DNA of 52,407 bases from Candidatus Omnitrophota bacterium (GTDB lineage Bacteria > Omnitrophota > Gorgyraeia > Tantalellales > Tantalellaceae), in the NCBI GenBank assembly GCA_028715965.1, contig JAQUQS010000011.1, forward strand, positions 1 to 52,407, written 5' to 3'. Position numbers and translations under genes: made by a program. Below are positions 8,108 to 19,100 of this stretch, piece by piece. The notes beneath the pieces are model-generated. The model searched no databases and was not told the origin of the DNA. It saw nothing but the letters and a program-made list of their open reading frames with translations. How positions within the stretch are numbered: the first letter of the stretch is position 1; every line of letters starts with the position of its first letter.

Positions 8108-9066
8108 TTGTTCTTCCCGCGTTGCGGCATGAATGGATTGGCCCCGCCCTTAGCCTTTAGGGGAACATAAGCTTTTTCTCTCACGATCACGATATCCTCG
8201 GGCGATAGACCGGATACGACCTCAACATTCGTCCCATCGGAAAGACCCGTTTCAATATCACGCTCGACTATCTTGTTATCGTTCCCGCTCTTTACAAGCA
8301 GGAAGTTACGCCCGCCATCCTCATTGACCGCGTCCGCCGGGACAAGAAGTTCATCCCTGGCCTCTTTCTCCACGACCTCCACGTTCGCGCTCATCCCTGA
8401 ACGGAAAAAATCCGGTATGTCCTGCGGGACTATATCCACGTCGTAAATAGTAACGTTGTTCTCCAACTTGGATTCATAGGCTATGTGGTCGACCGCGCCG
8501 TTTATATTAACATCCGGATACGCGTCGAGGGTTATAACGGCTTTTTGCCCGACCTTGACGCTGCCGATGTCGGTCTCGTCGAACTGCGCGCTTACGATAA
8601 GACGGTCTGACAGGACAAGGACGGCGTCAGAAGTGGTCACGGTCTGTCCGGGCTCGAACGAGCGCACTATCACCTCGCCGTTTATAGGCGATACCAACGG
8701 GGTCTCATTATAGACCTCTTCCCAATAGTCAAGCGATTCCTGCCCCTGGGCGCGGGCCGCGTCCACAAGGGCCGCTCTTTCGGTTGAGCTCATCCACGCG
8801 AGTATTTCCCCCTGTTTCACCTTATCCCCTTCGCGGACAAGTATATCCTCTATACGGCCGCTGATGGACGGTTTCATCTCAAGGCGGTTCTGCGGCTCTA
8901 TAACACCTGTCGTTACCACTGTGACCGAGACATTTCCCGTAAAAGGATGTATTTCCTTTATCTGGACCTTGTCGTTACCACCACCTTTCCCGATCCCCAT
9001 TATCACGAAAAGAACAGCCGTGACCGCTAATATGGCGACAATGACCAAATACTTATTTTTTGTCAT
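8104..9066 (-). CDS. macA: Periplasmic adaptor (membrane fusion) protein, MacA/HlyD family
   Basis: About 320 residues from the ATG at 9066, where an N-terminal membrane segment begins (MTKNKYLVIVAILAVTAVLFV). The frame is open upstream, but that part overlaps the tolC-like gene. Residues 45-80 hold the first half of the lipoyl-like domain (VVTTGVIEPQNRLEMKPSISGRI) and 135-155 the second (SPINGEVIVRSFEPGQTV). A very short hairpin lies between them; typical MacA has a much longer alpha-hairpin. A beta-barrel domain (ISAQFDETDIGSVKVGQKAVI) and a membrane-proximal domain follow. It connects MacB to TolC. It overlaps the upstream gene by 14 nt and the downstream one by 4 nt. Confidence 0.9.
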   Translation of the reverse strand: MTKNKYLVIVAILAVTAVLFVIMGIGKGGGNDKVQIKEIHPFTGNVSVTVVTTGVIEPQNRLEMKPSISGRIEDILVREGDKVKQGEILAWMSSTERAALVDAARAQGQESLDYWEEVYNETPLVSPINGEVIVRSFEPGQTVTTSDAVLVLSDRLIVSAQFDETDIGSVKVGQKAVITLDAYPDVNINGAVDHIAYESKLENNVTIYDVDIVPQDIPDFFRSGMSANVEVVEKEARDELLVPADAVNEDGGRNFLLVKSGNDNKIVERDIETGLSDGTNVEVVSGLSPEDIVIVREKAYVPLKAKGGANPFMPQRGKNK

Positions 9067-10336
9067 ATTCCAGAGTCCCTCCCTTTGCCTGCACCCATGT
9101 GGCTTCAGCCGTAAGCACGGTGGCCTGGGCATTCAGGAAATCCTTTTTGGCGCTAACAAGATTATCCTCGATTATTATCCAGTCATCAAAAGATATAAGC
9201 CCCGTAGAATACTGTGCGTCGGCTATCTTAGCGCGTTCCTGTGTGGCCTGGAGGAATTTCTCTTTAACGGAAACGCTATCCATGGCGTCCTGCAGGTCCT
9301 TCCACGCCCCTTCCAGGGTGAGAAGGACACCATCACGCCCACTGCGTTCATCGGCCCTGGATTCCCTTAGCTTCGCCTTCGTTTTCGCCACGTTCGCTAT
9401 GCGGCTACCTCCTTCGAATATCGGGAGCGATACCGACACTCCGGCCGACCACTCTTCCTTGCGTGGCGGCCAATCCGACGCCGTCTCCCCCAGCGAAGTA
9501 TTAAGATATACCTGTGGAAAAAAATCCGATTCCGCCGACATGACCCCGAACTTCGAGGCTTCTTTGCGGGCAATGAGCTCCATAAGTAACGGTGTGGTAT
9601 CTGCGAGATTCTCCAGGTCCGGCTTGACACGCCCGACTTCCTTTACCTGAAAATCCCCCTGGACCTTAATTGGGGAGAATCTCTCTCGTCCCAGCGCCTT
9701 AATGAGCCCTCTTTGCGCCAGGGATATGTTCCGTTCGGCCTGCGCCACCTCGAATTCCGCCTGCGCGAGATCCGCTTCCGCGGTAAGGAGCGCGCCTCTG
9801 TGTTCCCGGCCCGCTTTATACCTGAGCCTTACGAGCTCAAGGCTTTGTTTCCTCCTCTCAGCTATGTTCTCGGTAAGCCCGACAAGTTCCTGGGCCCTCA
9901 AAAGCGTGGCGAAAGCGTCCCTTAGGTTAAGCCTTATGTCGGAAGACACTACATCAAGGTCATAACGCGCGGCTTCCATGGTCTTGATGGCGGCGCTTAC
10001 CTCGCTGGAGGTCTTGAACCCGTCAAAGACAAGTTGTTGCCCTGTTACGCCATAGGAAAAACTGTTGGCTTCCTTGCGGCCGGAGCTTTTGGACCTGGAC
10101 CCTGATCCGCTTCCCGTTACCTGTGGCGCGGCCCCGCTTATGACGATATCCCTGTCCGCTTTGGCCTGCTTAATACGTTCGAACGCCGCTTCGAGGTCCG
10201 GATTGTGCTCGATAGCCTCGAGCACACAGTCCTTCCATGTAAGGGCGCCTCTATCCTCGGCCGACACACCTTTTACAAGGCATAAGACCGCCGCGGAAGC
10301 GCATACCAGCAATGTGTAGGTGATCTTTTTGTTCAT
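9053..10336 (-). CDS. tolC: TolC-family outer-membrane efflux protein
   Basis: A 427-residue protein with a signal peptide (about 1-26, ending VSA), then two repeated outer-membrane efflux domains rich in long amphipathic helices. The heptad-like runs FERIKQAKADRDI and LLTAEADLAQAEFEVAQAERNISLA in the first half are mirrored by AKTKAKLRES...SVKEKFLQATQERAKIADAQY in the second. YSTGLISFDDWIIIE matches the usual YxxGxxxxxdll element. It forms the trimeric exit duct for the MacAB-like pump encoded downstream. It is the first gene of the export operon, about 39 nt after the SPFH gene, and no clear Shine-Dalgarno is seen before the ATG. Confidence 0.9.
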   Translation of the reverse strand: MNKKITYTLLVCASAAVLCLVKGVSAEDRGALTWKDCVLEAIEHNPDLEAAFERIKQAKADRDIVISGAAPQVTGSGSGSRSKSSGRKEANSFSYGVTGQQLVFDGFKTSSEVSAAIKTMEAARYDLDVVSSDIRLNLRDAFATLLRAQELVGLTENIAERRKQSLELVRLRYKAGREHRGALLTAEADLAQAEFEVAQAERNISLAQRGLIKALGRERFSPIKVQGDFQVKEVGRVKPDLENLADTTPLLMELIARKEASKFGVMSAESDFFPQVYLNTSLGETASDWPPRKEEWSAGVSVSLPIFEGGSRIANVAKTKAKLRESRADERSGRDGVLLTLEGAWKDLQDAMDSVSVKEKFLQATQERAKIADAQYSTGLISFDDWIIIEDNLVSAKKDFLNAQATVLTAEATWVQAKGGTLEYDKK

Positions 10337-10375
10337 GTATATATATATAACGATCTGTCCCCGTAAAAAGTTCCA

Positions 10376-11233
10376 TTATTTTCTATCCAGCGGCAGGACC
10401 CCCGCCATCTCCCCGACAACGTTCACAAGCTCCGCATTCGACGGCACCACTATCTTGGCGTTATTCTTAAGGGCGTTCTCAACAGCCTGCAGTTTCCGCA
10501 ATACCTGCGCGTTCCCCACAAAATACTTCTCAGCCGCCTCATTTACAAGACGTATAGCCTCAGCCTCGCCCTGGGCTTCAAGCACCTTGGCCTGTTTCAC
10601 TCCATCAGCCTTTTTGATCTCGGCCCTTCTTGCCCCGTCAGCGGCCGTTTCAGTAGCCGTAGCGAAATCCACAGCGGCCACTTTCTCGTTCTCCGCCTTG
10701 ACGACCTTGTTCATGGTCTCCTGCACGTCCTTGGGAGGCTCTATTTCCTTAAGTTCGGTACGCACTATATCTATGCCCCAACTGCTCGTTTCCTCAAGGA
10801 GCGTCTTGTGGAGTTCGGAATTTATCTTCCCTCTTTCGCTGTTGGCGGACTTGAGCGTAAGCGTCCCTATTATGTTCCTCAGGGTCGTCCTCGCGAGATT
10901 CACTATCTGCCACTGGTAATTATTCACGTTATACTGGGAATTCTTTACGCTGGTCTCGTCGGCCCTTACCTTGAAATAGACCTGGGCGTCCACCCTCGCG
11001 TTAAGATTATCATTTGTTATTATCTCCTGTGGTTCGGCATCCACCATCTGTTCAGTGATGTTGACGAGGTACATCATGTCAATTATCGGTATGACCCAGT
11101 TGAACCCCGGCATGGCAAGACGGTTATACCGGCCGAGCCTTTCTACCAGTCCCCTGTGCGTAGGCCTGACTATCCTTATCCCCAGGAAAAATATCACGAC
11201 CGCCACCAGCAATACGATCTTTAAAATAGACAT
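10376..11233 (-). CDS. SPFH/band 7 (stomatin-like) membrane protein
   Basis: A 285-residue stomatin-like protein (QmcA/YbbK type). It has one N-terminal membrane anchor (residues 3-22), then RIVRPTHRGLVERLGRYNRLAMPGFNWVIPIID, the standard opening of this family. The SPFH core follows (VDAQVYFKVRADE...ARTTLRNIIGTLTL), then a charged coiled coil (KAENEKVAAVDFATATETAADGARRAEI). Such proteins form large oligomeric membrane microdomains and often modulate proteases or transporters. A Shine-Dalgarno (AAGGGGGG) lies 4 nt before the ATG. A NfeD partner, common for one branch of the family, is not found beside it; the neighbours are the antiporter upstream and tolC downstream. Confidence 0.93.
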   Translation of the reverse strand: MSILKIVLLVAVVIFFLGIRIVRPTHRGLVERLGRYNRLAMPGFNWVIPIIDMMYLVNITEQMVDAEPQEIITNDNLNARVDAQVYFKVRADETSVKNSQYNVNNYQWQIVNLARTTLRNIIGTLTLKSANSERGKINSELHKTLLEETSSWGIDIVRTELKEIEPPKDVQETMNKVVKAENEKVAAVDFATATETAADGARRAEIKKADGVKQAKVLEAQGEAEAIRLVNEAAEKYFVGNAQVLRKLQAVENALKNNAKIVVPSNAELVNVVGEMAGVLPLDRK

Positions 11234-11302
11234 AGGACCCCCCTTCTTGGACCATAGAACTACCGTTCAAAACATCAGGATAATGATCTGCTCTTTCGCA
11301 TG

Positions 11303-11311
11303 ATTATACCA
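11303..11311 (-). promoter_or_regulatory. Extended -10 promoter for the SPFH gene
   Basis: The minus strand reads TGGTATAAT, an extended -10 element. No good -35 box lies upstream, as expected for this promoter class. The start would be near 11296, giving a leader of about 60 nt before the ATG at 11233. Confidence 0.45.
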
Positions 11312-11380
11312 TTTTCGGGGAGAAATCGCATGAAACTATTTGTGGAAACCATTATGCCGATGTCTCTTCCGGGAAGACAT

Positions 11381-13054
11381 CTATCCGGTTTCGGTCTGGC
11401 GCTTGATAAGTTCCTGTTCGATCGCTTTTTTCGTGTTCCGCAGGTCAAGCATACCGGCAAGGTGGGTCCCGTCCACGTCGTCCACTACAGGCACCTGTTC
11501 TATTTTCTGTTCGCCCATGAACGCTAGCGCGGACTCAAGCGGCAATGAAGAGGGTATCCTGTGTTCCATGGGAAGAAGCGCGTCGCCTGCCACCATCCAG
11601 TCCCAGCAGCCGTGGTCGACCAATATCTCCTTGAGGTTATCCAGCGTAATTACGCCTATTACCTTATCCTTTTCGTCCGTGACCGGATACACAAGGAACG
11701 GGTTATTCGAGAACATCTCGAACACTGCGCGTATCTTCCTGTTCTCACGGATAGGTATCGCCTCTTTTTCCATGACGTCGTTAACTCGCAGCGACGCGAT
11801 AACGTCCTCTTCAGTCACGTTCCGGCCGGTCTCACGGGCCTTACTTACGGCCCACTTGACAAGGGATGGCCCGATAAGTTGCACTATCAGGGTCGTCGCG
11901 GTCACCCCGAATATGACCATATCCCCCAACGACATTGTATCCGTGACCTTTATGTTCCCCAGATGCGTGCTTGCCATTATCGAAAGGCCTATCGCGACAC
12001 CCCCCTGGCAGAAAAGACCGATACCCGTGTACTTCTGCACGTTCTCATGGGCCCCTGATATCTTCGCGCCTATATAGGCGCCCGTTATCTTGCCGATGCT
12101 TCGGCCGGCCACATACACCAGTACTATAGCCCATAACCAGAGCGGCATATTAGCTACACCGAGACGCGCCCCGACCAGCACAAAGAACATCACGTAAATA
12201 GGTACGGAGAAATTCTTTACAAGGGAAAAAAGCTCCTGGCTGGTCTTCGGCGCGAGATTGACCAGCACTATCCCCATGGTCATGGTGACCAATATGACGT
12301 CCATCTCTATGACATCAGCGAACCCTATTACCAGAAGCAGCGTTCCCACCGCAAGCGCCAGCATTCGTTCTTTCTTCTGGCTCAGTGTCTTCATGGCGAA
12401 CTCCAGGAGGAACCCGCTCATCGCGCCAAGCAGTATGGACCCGAAAAGGTCTTTGCATATCTTTAACGCTTCCGCGCCCAGGCTAGCAGTGCCCCCGGTA
12501 AGCATCCCGGCTACACCCGTACCTATACCGTAAAGTGTCATGGCCAGGGCGTCATCAAGGGCCACTATGGCGATAAGGGCCGCCGTCAGCACCCCGCGTG
12601 TCCGATATTCCCACAACACCTCGACCGTTGAGGCAGGGTCCGTCGCCGACGCGATAGCGCCGAAAACTATGCCGGAAGCCAGCGCCGGCGCCCAGGCATG
12701 TATGATACTTTGCACTATCAGTGTCACGGGGACCGACACCATCATAAAGGCCAGCAAACCCTCGCCGAAAAGTATCGCCATGAACTGTTTGCCGTATTTC
12801 CTGAAAATGTCGGCGTGAAGCTCTCCACCCACGAGAAAACCTATTATACCCAGGGCGAACCAGTTGAACGATTCAAGCTTGACCATATCCGCGTGTTTCA
12901 CGATATGCAGCCCGGACTCCCCTATGAGGATACCGATGACAATATACCCTACCACCTGCGGTACGCGGAGCTTCTGGAACACCCACGCCCCCAGGATACC
13001 ACCGAACACACCGATACCCAGGAGCATCAGAATGCCAATATTAACAGTTTCCAT
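11381..13054 (-). CDS. CPA-type Na+(K+)/H+ antiporter with C-terminal CBS pair
   Basis: A 557-residue protein. The first roughly 390 residues form a monovalent cation:proton antiporter domain of about 12-13 membrane segments, starting GILMLLGIGVFGGILGAWVFQKLRVPQVVGYIVIGILIGES. ASATDPASTVEVL and IVALDDALAMTLYG hold the transport-site acidic residues (the DD pair near residue 165). Two CBS domains follow, at about 420-480 (VNDVMEKEAIPI...) and 490-548 (VAGDALLPMEHRI...), which usually bind adenine nucleotides and gate transport. The role is pH and ion homeostasis at the inner membrane. A weak Shine-Dalgarno (AAAAGG) precedes the ATG. It lies upstream of the SPFH gene, separated by about 150 nt with an independent promoter. 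Confidence 0.92.
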   Translation of the reverse strand: METVNIGILMLLGIGVFGGILGAWVFQKLRVPQVVGYIVIGILIGESGLHIVKHADMVKLESFNWFALGIIGFLVGGELHADIFRKYGKQFMAILFGEGLLAFMMVSVPVTLIVQSIIHAWAPALASGIVFGAIASATDPASTVEVLWEYRTRGVLTAALIAIVALDDALAMTLYGIGTGVAGMLTGGTASLGAEALKICKDLFGSILLGAMSGFLLEFAMKTLSQKKERMLALAVGTLLLVIGFADVIEMDVILVTMTMGIVLVNLAPKTSQELFSLVKNFSVPIYVMFFVLVGARLGVANMPLWLWAIVLVYVAGRSIGKITGAYIGAKISGAHENVQKYTGIGLFCQGGVAIGLSIMASTHLGNIKVTDTMSLGDMVIFGVTATTLIVQLIGPSLVKWAVSKARETGRNVTEEDVIASLRVNDVMEKEAIPIRENRKIRAVFEMFSNNPFLVYPVTDEKDKVIGVITLDNLKEILVDHGCWDWMVAGDALLPMEHRIPSSLPLESALAFMGEQKIEQVPVVDDVDGTHLAGMLDLRNTKKAIEQELIKRQTETG

Positions 13055-13177
13055 TTGTCAGCCTTTTTTGATTTTGGACTAAGATCAACTCCGGCGGAAA
13101 GCCGTCGGGTCGGGATCATTCAATAAAATGTAATTATACCTCCACGGGCCCCCGTCCTCAAGTAAAACCCGTAGGCG

Positions 13178-16100
13178 TTACGCCGCTTCGAGGAATTGCC
13201 TTATGTTCTCATATATGTCCTTGAGCTCATCGTACTCGAAGGGTTCGGCCGGTTTGAGCCTTATGGTTATCTTCCTCGCGTCGATCAGCATCTCCACGAT
13301 ATCTCCATCCGATATCTCTATGCTCATCTCACGCGCTATGCCGGAAAGGGAATCTTTGTCATATCCAGGCACTCCCGCGTAGTAAAGCGCTTTAGCAAGA
13401 GTAAAAAGCACCGTTTCCACCACGGGATAATAATCCATGAATTCGAGCCTGGACGAATCCACGAACGTTATCACGGCCTCGGAGGAAAAGTCCGAGCAAT
13501 TCGGTTCGTTATCCGGGGTAGTTATCATGATAACGTTCTTTTTCTCGACCTTTACCCCATCCTTACCGTCCGCGGTGTATCTGGCCACCCTACCGGCAAG
13601 GGACTTACCCCTGCCGCTTATAATGACCATATTGGCAAGCACACGCCTCACTCTTTCATCCTTCTTTATATCACAAATATCCTCTATCACGCGCCTTACG
13701 AAACTCGCGGTACATTCGGTCCCCAGGTCCTCATCAATAGCGAGAAGCACAGGGCCTTCTTCCGCGCGGCTCATGGCCATGTCATAGATGCCGCCCACCA
13801 TCCTGGTCACGGCTTGGACGGTACGGGTCTTTACCCCTTCCATCCTCCGTTTTTTGAGCTCTATCAGTCCCACTATTTCAGACACTCTTTGTTTCCTTTT
13901 CCCATAGGCCTCGGCGTCGGGATGTTCCGTATTCTCTTCGGCGGAAAGATGCCACAACTCATCGTCCGTAAGGATATCCTGCCTGAGGTCCTTCCTGTCT
14001 GCGGCAAGAACGAACTTCAAGAGGTCCTGTCCTATATACACGCACCTGTCACGATACCCCGCGTGCGCTATGTTGGAATGCTCCATGTCATCCTGCCATT
14101 TAAGCGCCGTACGCCCCATGGCCACCCGGAACATGACATGCTGTCCGGGCCTTACCCGCGGTTTCCCGTCAGGCAGTTGATGGGTGGTTATCCATTCCAT
14201 AAGACTATCGGCCTCCTCCCGCGTAAGCACTGAGGACACCCCTATCTCTTCCGCCCTGTATCCACTTTCCGGCGTGACTCCCGGCATATACGCGTCGCCC
14301 ATATCTTTTATACGCCATGCCCTGAGACGCCCTTTTTCATAGGACAGCTCCACCATTTCGTTCCCGCTTATGATGTCGCGGGCCATGGCATCACTGTCAT
14401 ACGCGAAGTACCCTTTTATATCCCTGGACGCGGAACGTTCGCGTTTAGGCGGTTTATAACCCGCCGCTTCCTCCAGGGAAGAAAATCCTGCGTCCAGAGC
14501 TATTTTCTTGAGCGCCTGGAGGTTCTTAATAAGAAGCGTTATCTTGAGCGGCACCTTGAGCCCTTCCCTTTTCATCCCTATAAGAAGCTCGAGCACGTTC
14601 GCCTCGAAACTCCCCTTTTCATCTATACCGGAGAGCAGTTTTGTCCTGATAGCGGCCCTTTGCGCTTTGTCCTTAACCTGTTCATTACCTTCCTGCCCGC
14701 TTACGTGGTCCAGGAAAATATCCAGCCTTTCTTCCATGCTCCCGGCATCACTCAATCGTTTTATCATGAACCTTTCGGCCAGGCTCAGGCTGATATACGC
14801 CGACCTGTCGAGTATGGCCACCCTTCCGTCAGGTGTTACGCGGAAATTCCCAGGGTGGACGTCGGAATGCACCAGCGTCCTCCCCTTTAAGATACTGCCC
14901 TTTATCTGGTCGAGATAATTACGCACTATAAGTGAGGCTACTTCTTTCCTGTCTTCCGCGTCCAATCCCGCTTCGTCTATCTTTGTCAGGTTATGACCGG
15001 CGACCATAGGCTCACGTATCATATATTTCGATCCACTCGCGATGTTCGCCGGCACATAAATGCTGCGATCAAAACCATGCGGACGGTACCCCTCGTTCAC
15101 CTCGGCGAATTCCACATCCTCCTCACCATAATCAGGGTCATTAAGATCACGCTCTATCCATCCCCTGACGTCATCCAGGAGCGGAAGCACCTGCTGGTAC
15201 CTGTCGTCATTCTCCGCAAGGGCCGTTATGACCTTTTCCAATAGCTTCAGCGACTCATTAGCGAAATATTCCGCGTTCGGGTTCCTCACTTTCACGACCT
15301 CCACGCTGCCGTCGTCAAGCTCGACCTCGTATACGGTCATTATCGAACCGCCCCCCAAACGCCGGCCGAACCTCTTTATATGCGCGGCATATCCCGGCAT
15401 CTCCCGTTTTATCGTCTGGTATGCGGTAAGCCGCGACTGCCCCACCATGGAATCATACACTTCCGAGAATTCCTTTTCATAATCGGCCGGGAGGTCTATG
15501 AACTGCCCCATGAGCTGGAGGAACCGCACACCCGGGCTACCCAGCCTCTGTGCGATGTTCAGTATGAGCCCCACACCCGTCATCGGCTCACGCTCGCCAT
15601 CTATCACTCCCTCCGGCATGATACTGAGGAACAGGCCATCTATCTCTTCCAAACCCTCGTTCCCCGGCGCGTATCCGTATATATATGTAAGAAGCCTTTT
15701 TTCCATGGCCTCTTTGGCCGGTCTTTCTTTTTCTGCTTCCGCTATATACTTCTTCCTCCGATCATTGGAGTCCATTATGAGGTCTTCTTCCCCGAATTCC
15801 TCATCGTACGCCGCGTCCAAGAGCGCCTCTTCCCTCAGGACTTGGTCGACTTCTTCAAATTCCGGGTACTCGAGACGCCCATCTATTTCCTGCCTAAAAG
15901 CCTCCACGCTCTGCCATGGTGTCGGCACAGCCGGTGGCATACCAATGCGCGACATGATCACGGGGTTCAAAGCGAAATATAGCTGGTCCTCTCCGGCGCT
16001 AGCCACGAACTCATTGAGCACACTCTCGAGCACTCCTTTAAGCACGGTCTCTTCCTCTCCGAAAACGACATTATTCCCCAGGAACATCTCAAGGAGCCTT

Positions 16101-19100
16101 TTCCTCCCGGACAGTTCCTTAAGGATACCACTCCGGCCAGTAAGAAGTTTTCTTAGAAGCAGGTATTTGCCTTTCCTCCCCAGGCGAAGAAAAGACTCGA
16201 CCACACGGTTAAGAGGATAATATCCCGGGATATTCGCTCCTCCGTAAGGACTTTGTGTGGCCCATTTCTCCATATCTTCCTTAGTGGTCTCTCCCGCGTA
16301 GTATTTGGCGTAACTGAGGTTCATGGCCCTGCCGAGCGCGGCCATCCATTTCCTTAAGAGATAGTTCTTGAGCGCCGCGTCGCTCTTGCCACTTTCCATA
16401 AGCGCTTCTAAAAGTACTTTCTGGTCCTTCAGTATGTTCTCGAACGCGGCATCGACCCCGACGGCGGTCCCGGCCTCACCGAAAAAGTCCCCTCCGTTCT
16501 CTCCCCTGAAAACGTCTATTATTTTGCTTTCAAGCTCGTCCATTTCCTCCACTGTCGACGCTTTCTCTTCGATCAGATATTCCCAGGCCTGGGTTATATC
16601 CGCTGTCCTGTGCTTTTTGGATATCTGTTCCATAAGATCCAGGGCCTCGCGGAAACTCATCGTCCTTACCAGCCGGAGGAGAAGATATTCCTGGACTATG
16701 CTCATCACAAAAATATCCGACTGGAAAAAACTCAACACATAAAGTCTTTTTATCTCAACCGGGGTCATATCTTCTATGTTCCTGCCCTTGACGAAAGACA
16801 GGCCCTTAGCCAGTATGCGTTTATGGATACCACGGACATGCTCTTCCAGCTCCTGCGGCCCCATATATGTCGCCGCCTCTGAATATCTCGCTATCGGATA
16901 GTTATCGAAAAAACCCTCAAGCGTGCCAAAGAACTCATCTTCTGTATCGGTCTTCGACAGCTGGTTATCAAGCGCGATAAGAAACCCTATCTGCATGCTC
17001 CTTATGTCACCCACGCTCAGGTTGATCTCACGGATACGCGCCTTGACCCCGTAATATGCTTCCGCCCCCTCGATATCGTTCAGCATACCCGCTATCTCGT
17101 CAACATCCTCGAAAGTCGTTCCCTGGTCGTCCAGGACCTCTTCCAACGGCTGACTGATATATTTCTTATACTCATCCACGTTAGCGGAAAAAACGAGCAT
17201 GAACTTTATCCCTTCCCTGGTCTCTTTCATGCTCGAAAAATTGGTCCCGACCTGTATATCTTCCGCCACCTTTTTAAATACCATATCCGCCAGATTCGTT
17301 CCCGGATGCGTTTCCCGGATAAACTTGATAGCGTCAGCCAATTGTTTGAATGTATATCTATCCAGTATCCCGTTAAATTCCGTGGCTGTTATAAGGTAAT
17401 CCGCTATTTCCGCCACATTATCAGCCATGACCTTCCTTGCCGGAAGCGCGAATTTCCTGCCGGTCTTACGCCTGAGGTCCGGGACATCCACAATGCCGTC
17501 CCTCTCGATCAACTTCATGAACAGGAATTTATCAAGCGCGAAGGGACCATCCATGACGGTGTCATGATACACGTTAAGTCCCTTTTTTCCCGATTGATCG
17601 AGGTCATACATCGTCATAAGACCGAGATATACCAGGCTTGTATATATTTTGTTCTCCTCCGAACGGAAAACCACAGGATCCATCTCGAAGAACTCTTTGT
17701 TCTTACCAATGGCATCGGCCAGGGCGCTCATTATCCTTTTGACCATTTCGGCGTATTTCAGGCTGTCAAAACCTTCGTCATTGTCAAAATACATGGCATC
17801 TATCGCCGTCCTGAATACCGTATTCATCAACGTGAATGATCTTTTTTCACCGACCACAAGGTCCATTTCCCTGAATAGGTCACTTGCGAGGATCTCTTCC
17901 AGCACTTCGAACATCCTGGCCGGATCAGCTTCGGCGGCCCTGGAAAAATCCGAGAACGCGGCACCTGTGCGCGTGTATTTCACCATCTCCTTGTGGCCCA
18001 AGAACGCTGTGCCGGCGTACATACCTGTCGCCATGAAAGTTGCGAGGGCCGCGTCGGCCTTCCGGGTCCGGCAAACACGTGTTCCCTGGACAGCTTCGCG
18101 TATCTTACTTATACTGTCGCCAAGAAGTATCATGCCGTTCTGCAGGTTCACCGCCTCGGCCAACTTGATATCCTCTACATCCCGATTTCCCTCTTTCATC
18201 CTCTTCAACTTGGCCAACGCGGGATCATGAAGAACGTTATAACATTCATAAGCGAAATATCTGTCGCTATTCATCACCATGACCCTTGCGGCGTCCATTG
18301 CCTTGGCGGTATCGTGCCTCAACACCTTTTCTATCTTTGCTCCGCCCGCTGCCATCACATTGGCCACACCAGACCTAAAACCATCCGGGAGAGGTTCGAG
18401 CACCCCTGAAAGATTACTATAATCCTTGAGATACGTAAGGGTCTCCATATTAAGCATGCGGTCCGTGTTGGAACCATGCACCATGCCCCAGTTCTCTCCA
18501 CGCGCCCTAAGTCTGTTCATAAAAGAAACAGCCCCCTGTGGGTTGTATCCCAGGTCGCTCATCATGTTGAAAGCGCATACATCCGCCTCATATTCGGAAT
18601 ATCTCAGCAAGCCGAATTTCGCGCGGATGTCGTTCCTTTTTTCGGCGTCATCCATTTTCCTGAAATGTTCCCGGTCAAGATGTGCCATCTCATGCAAGAG
18701 CACGAATATCAATTCTTCTTCATATTCGACCATTTCAAGTAATTCCGGGCTGAATATCATATGCCCGTCGGCAAGTACCATGGCGTTAGGTCCCATCCCC
18801 CTGGAGGCGAGCACCTCAACTATCGGGAGGTCATTACTATTCACATCGGGATACATCCCCCGTATCAGACCATTGATATAAACTATCACACCTGCATCCT
18901 GTCCCAGCAGGCCGTAATCCGCCTTGAACCGGTTCAGGACCTGCCTGGTCCCCGAACCGGTCTCTCCACGCTTGAGCACTCCCAACACCCCGCCAGGAGC
19001 GGTTATCCCGGCATTCAAACCGCCTATCATCCGTGACAATGCCGCATCGTCTTCTGGCCACATCTCTTTCTGGAACGATCTGATCGCGTAATGCGTCCTC

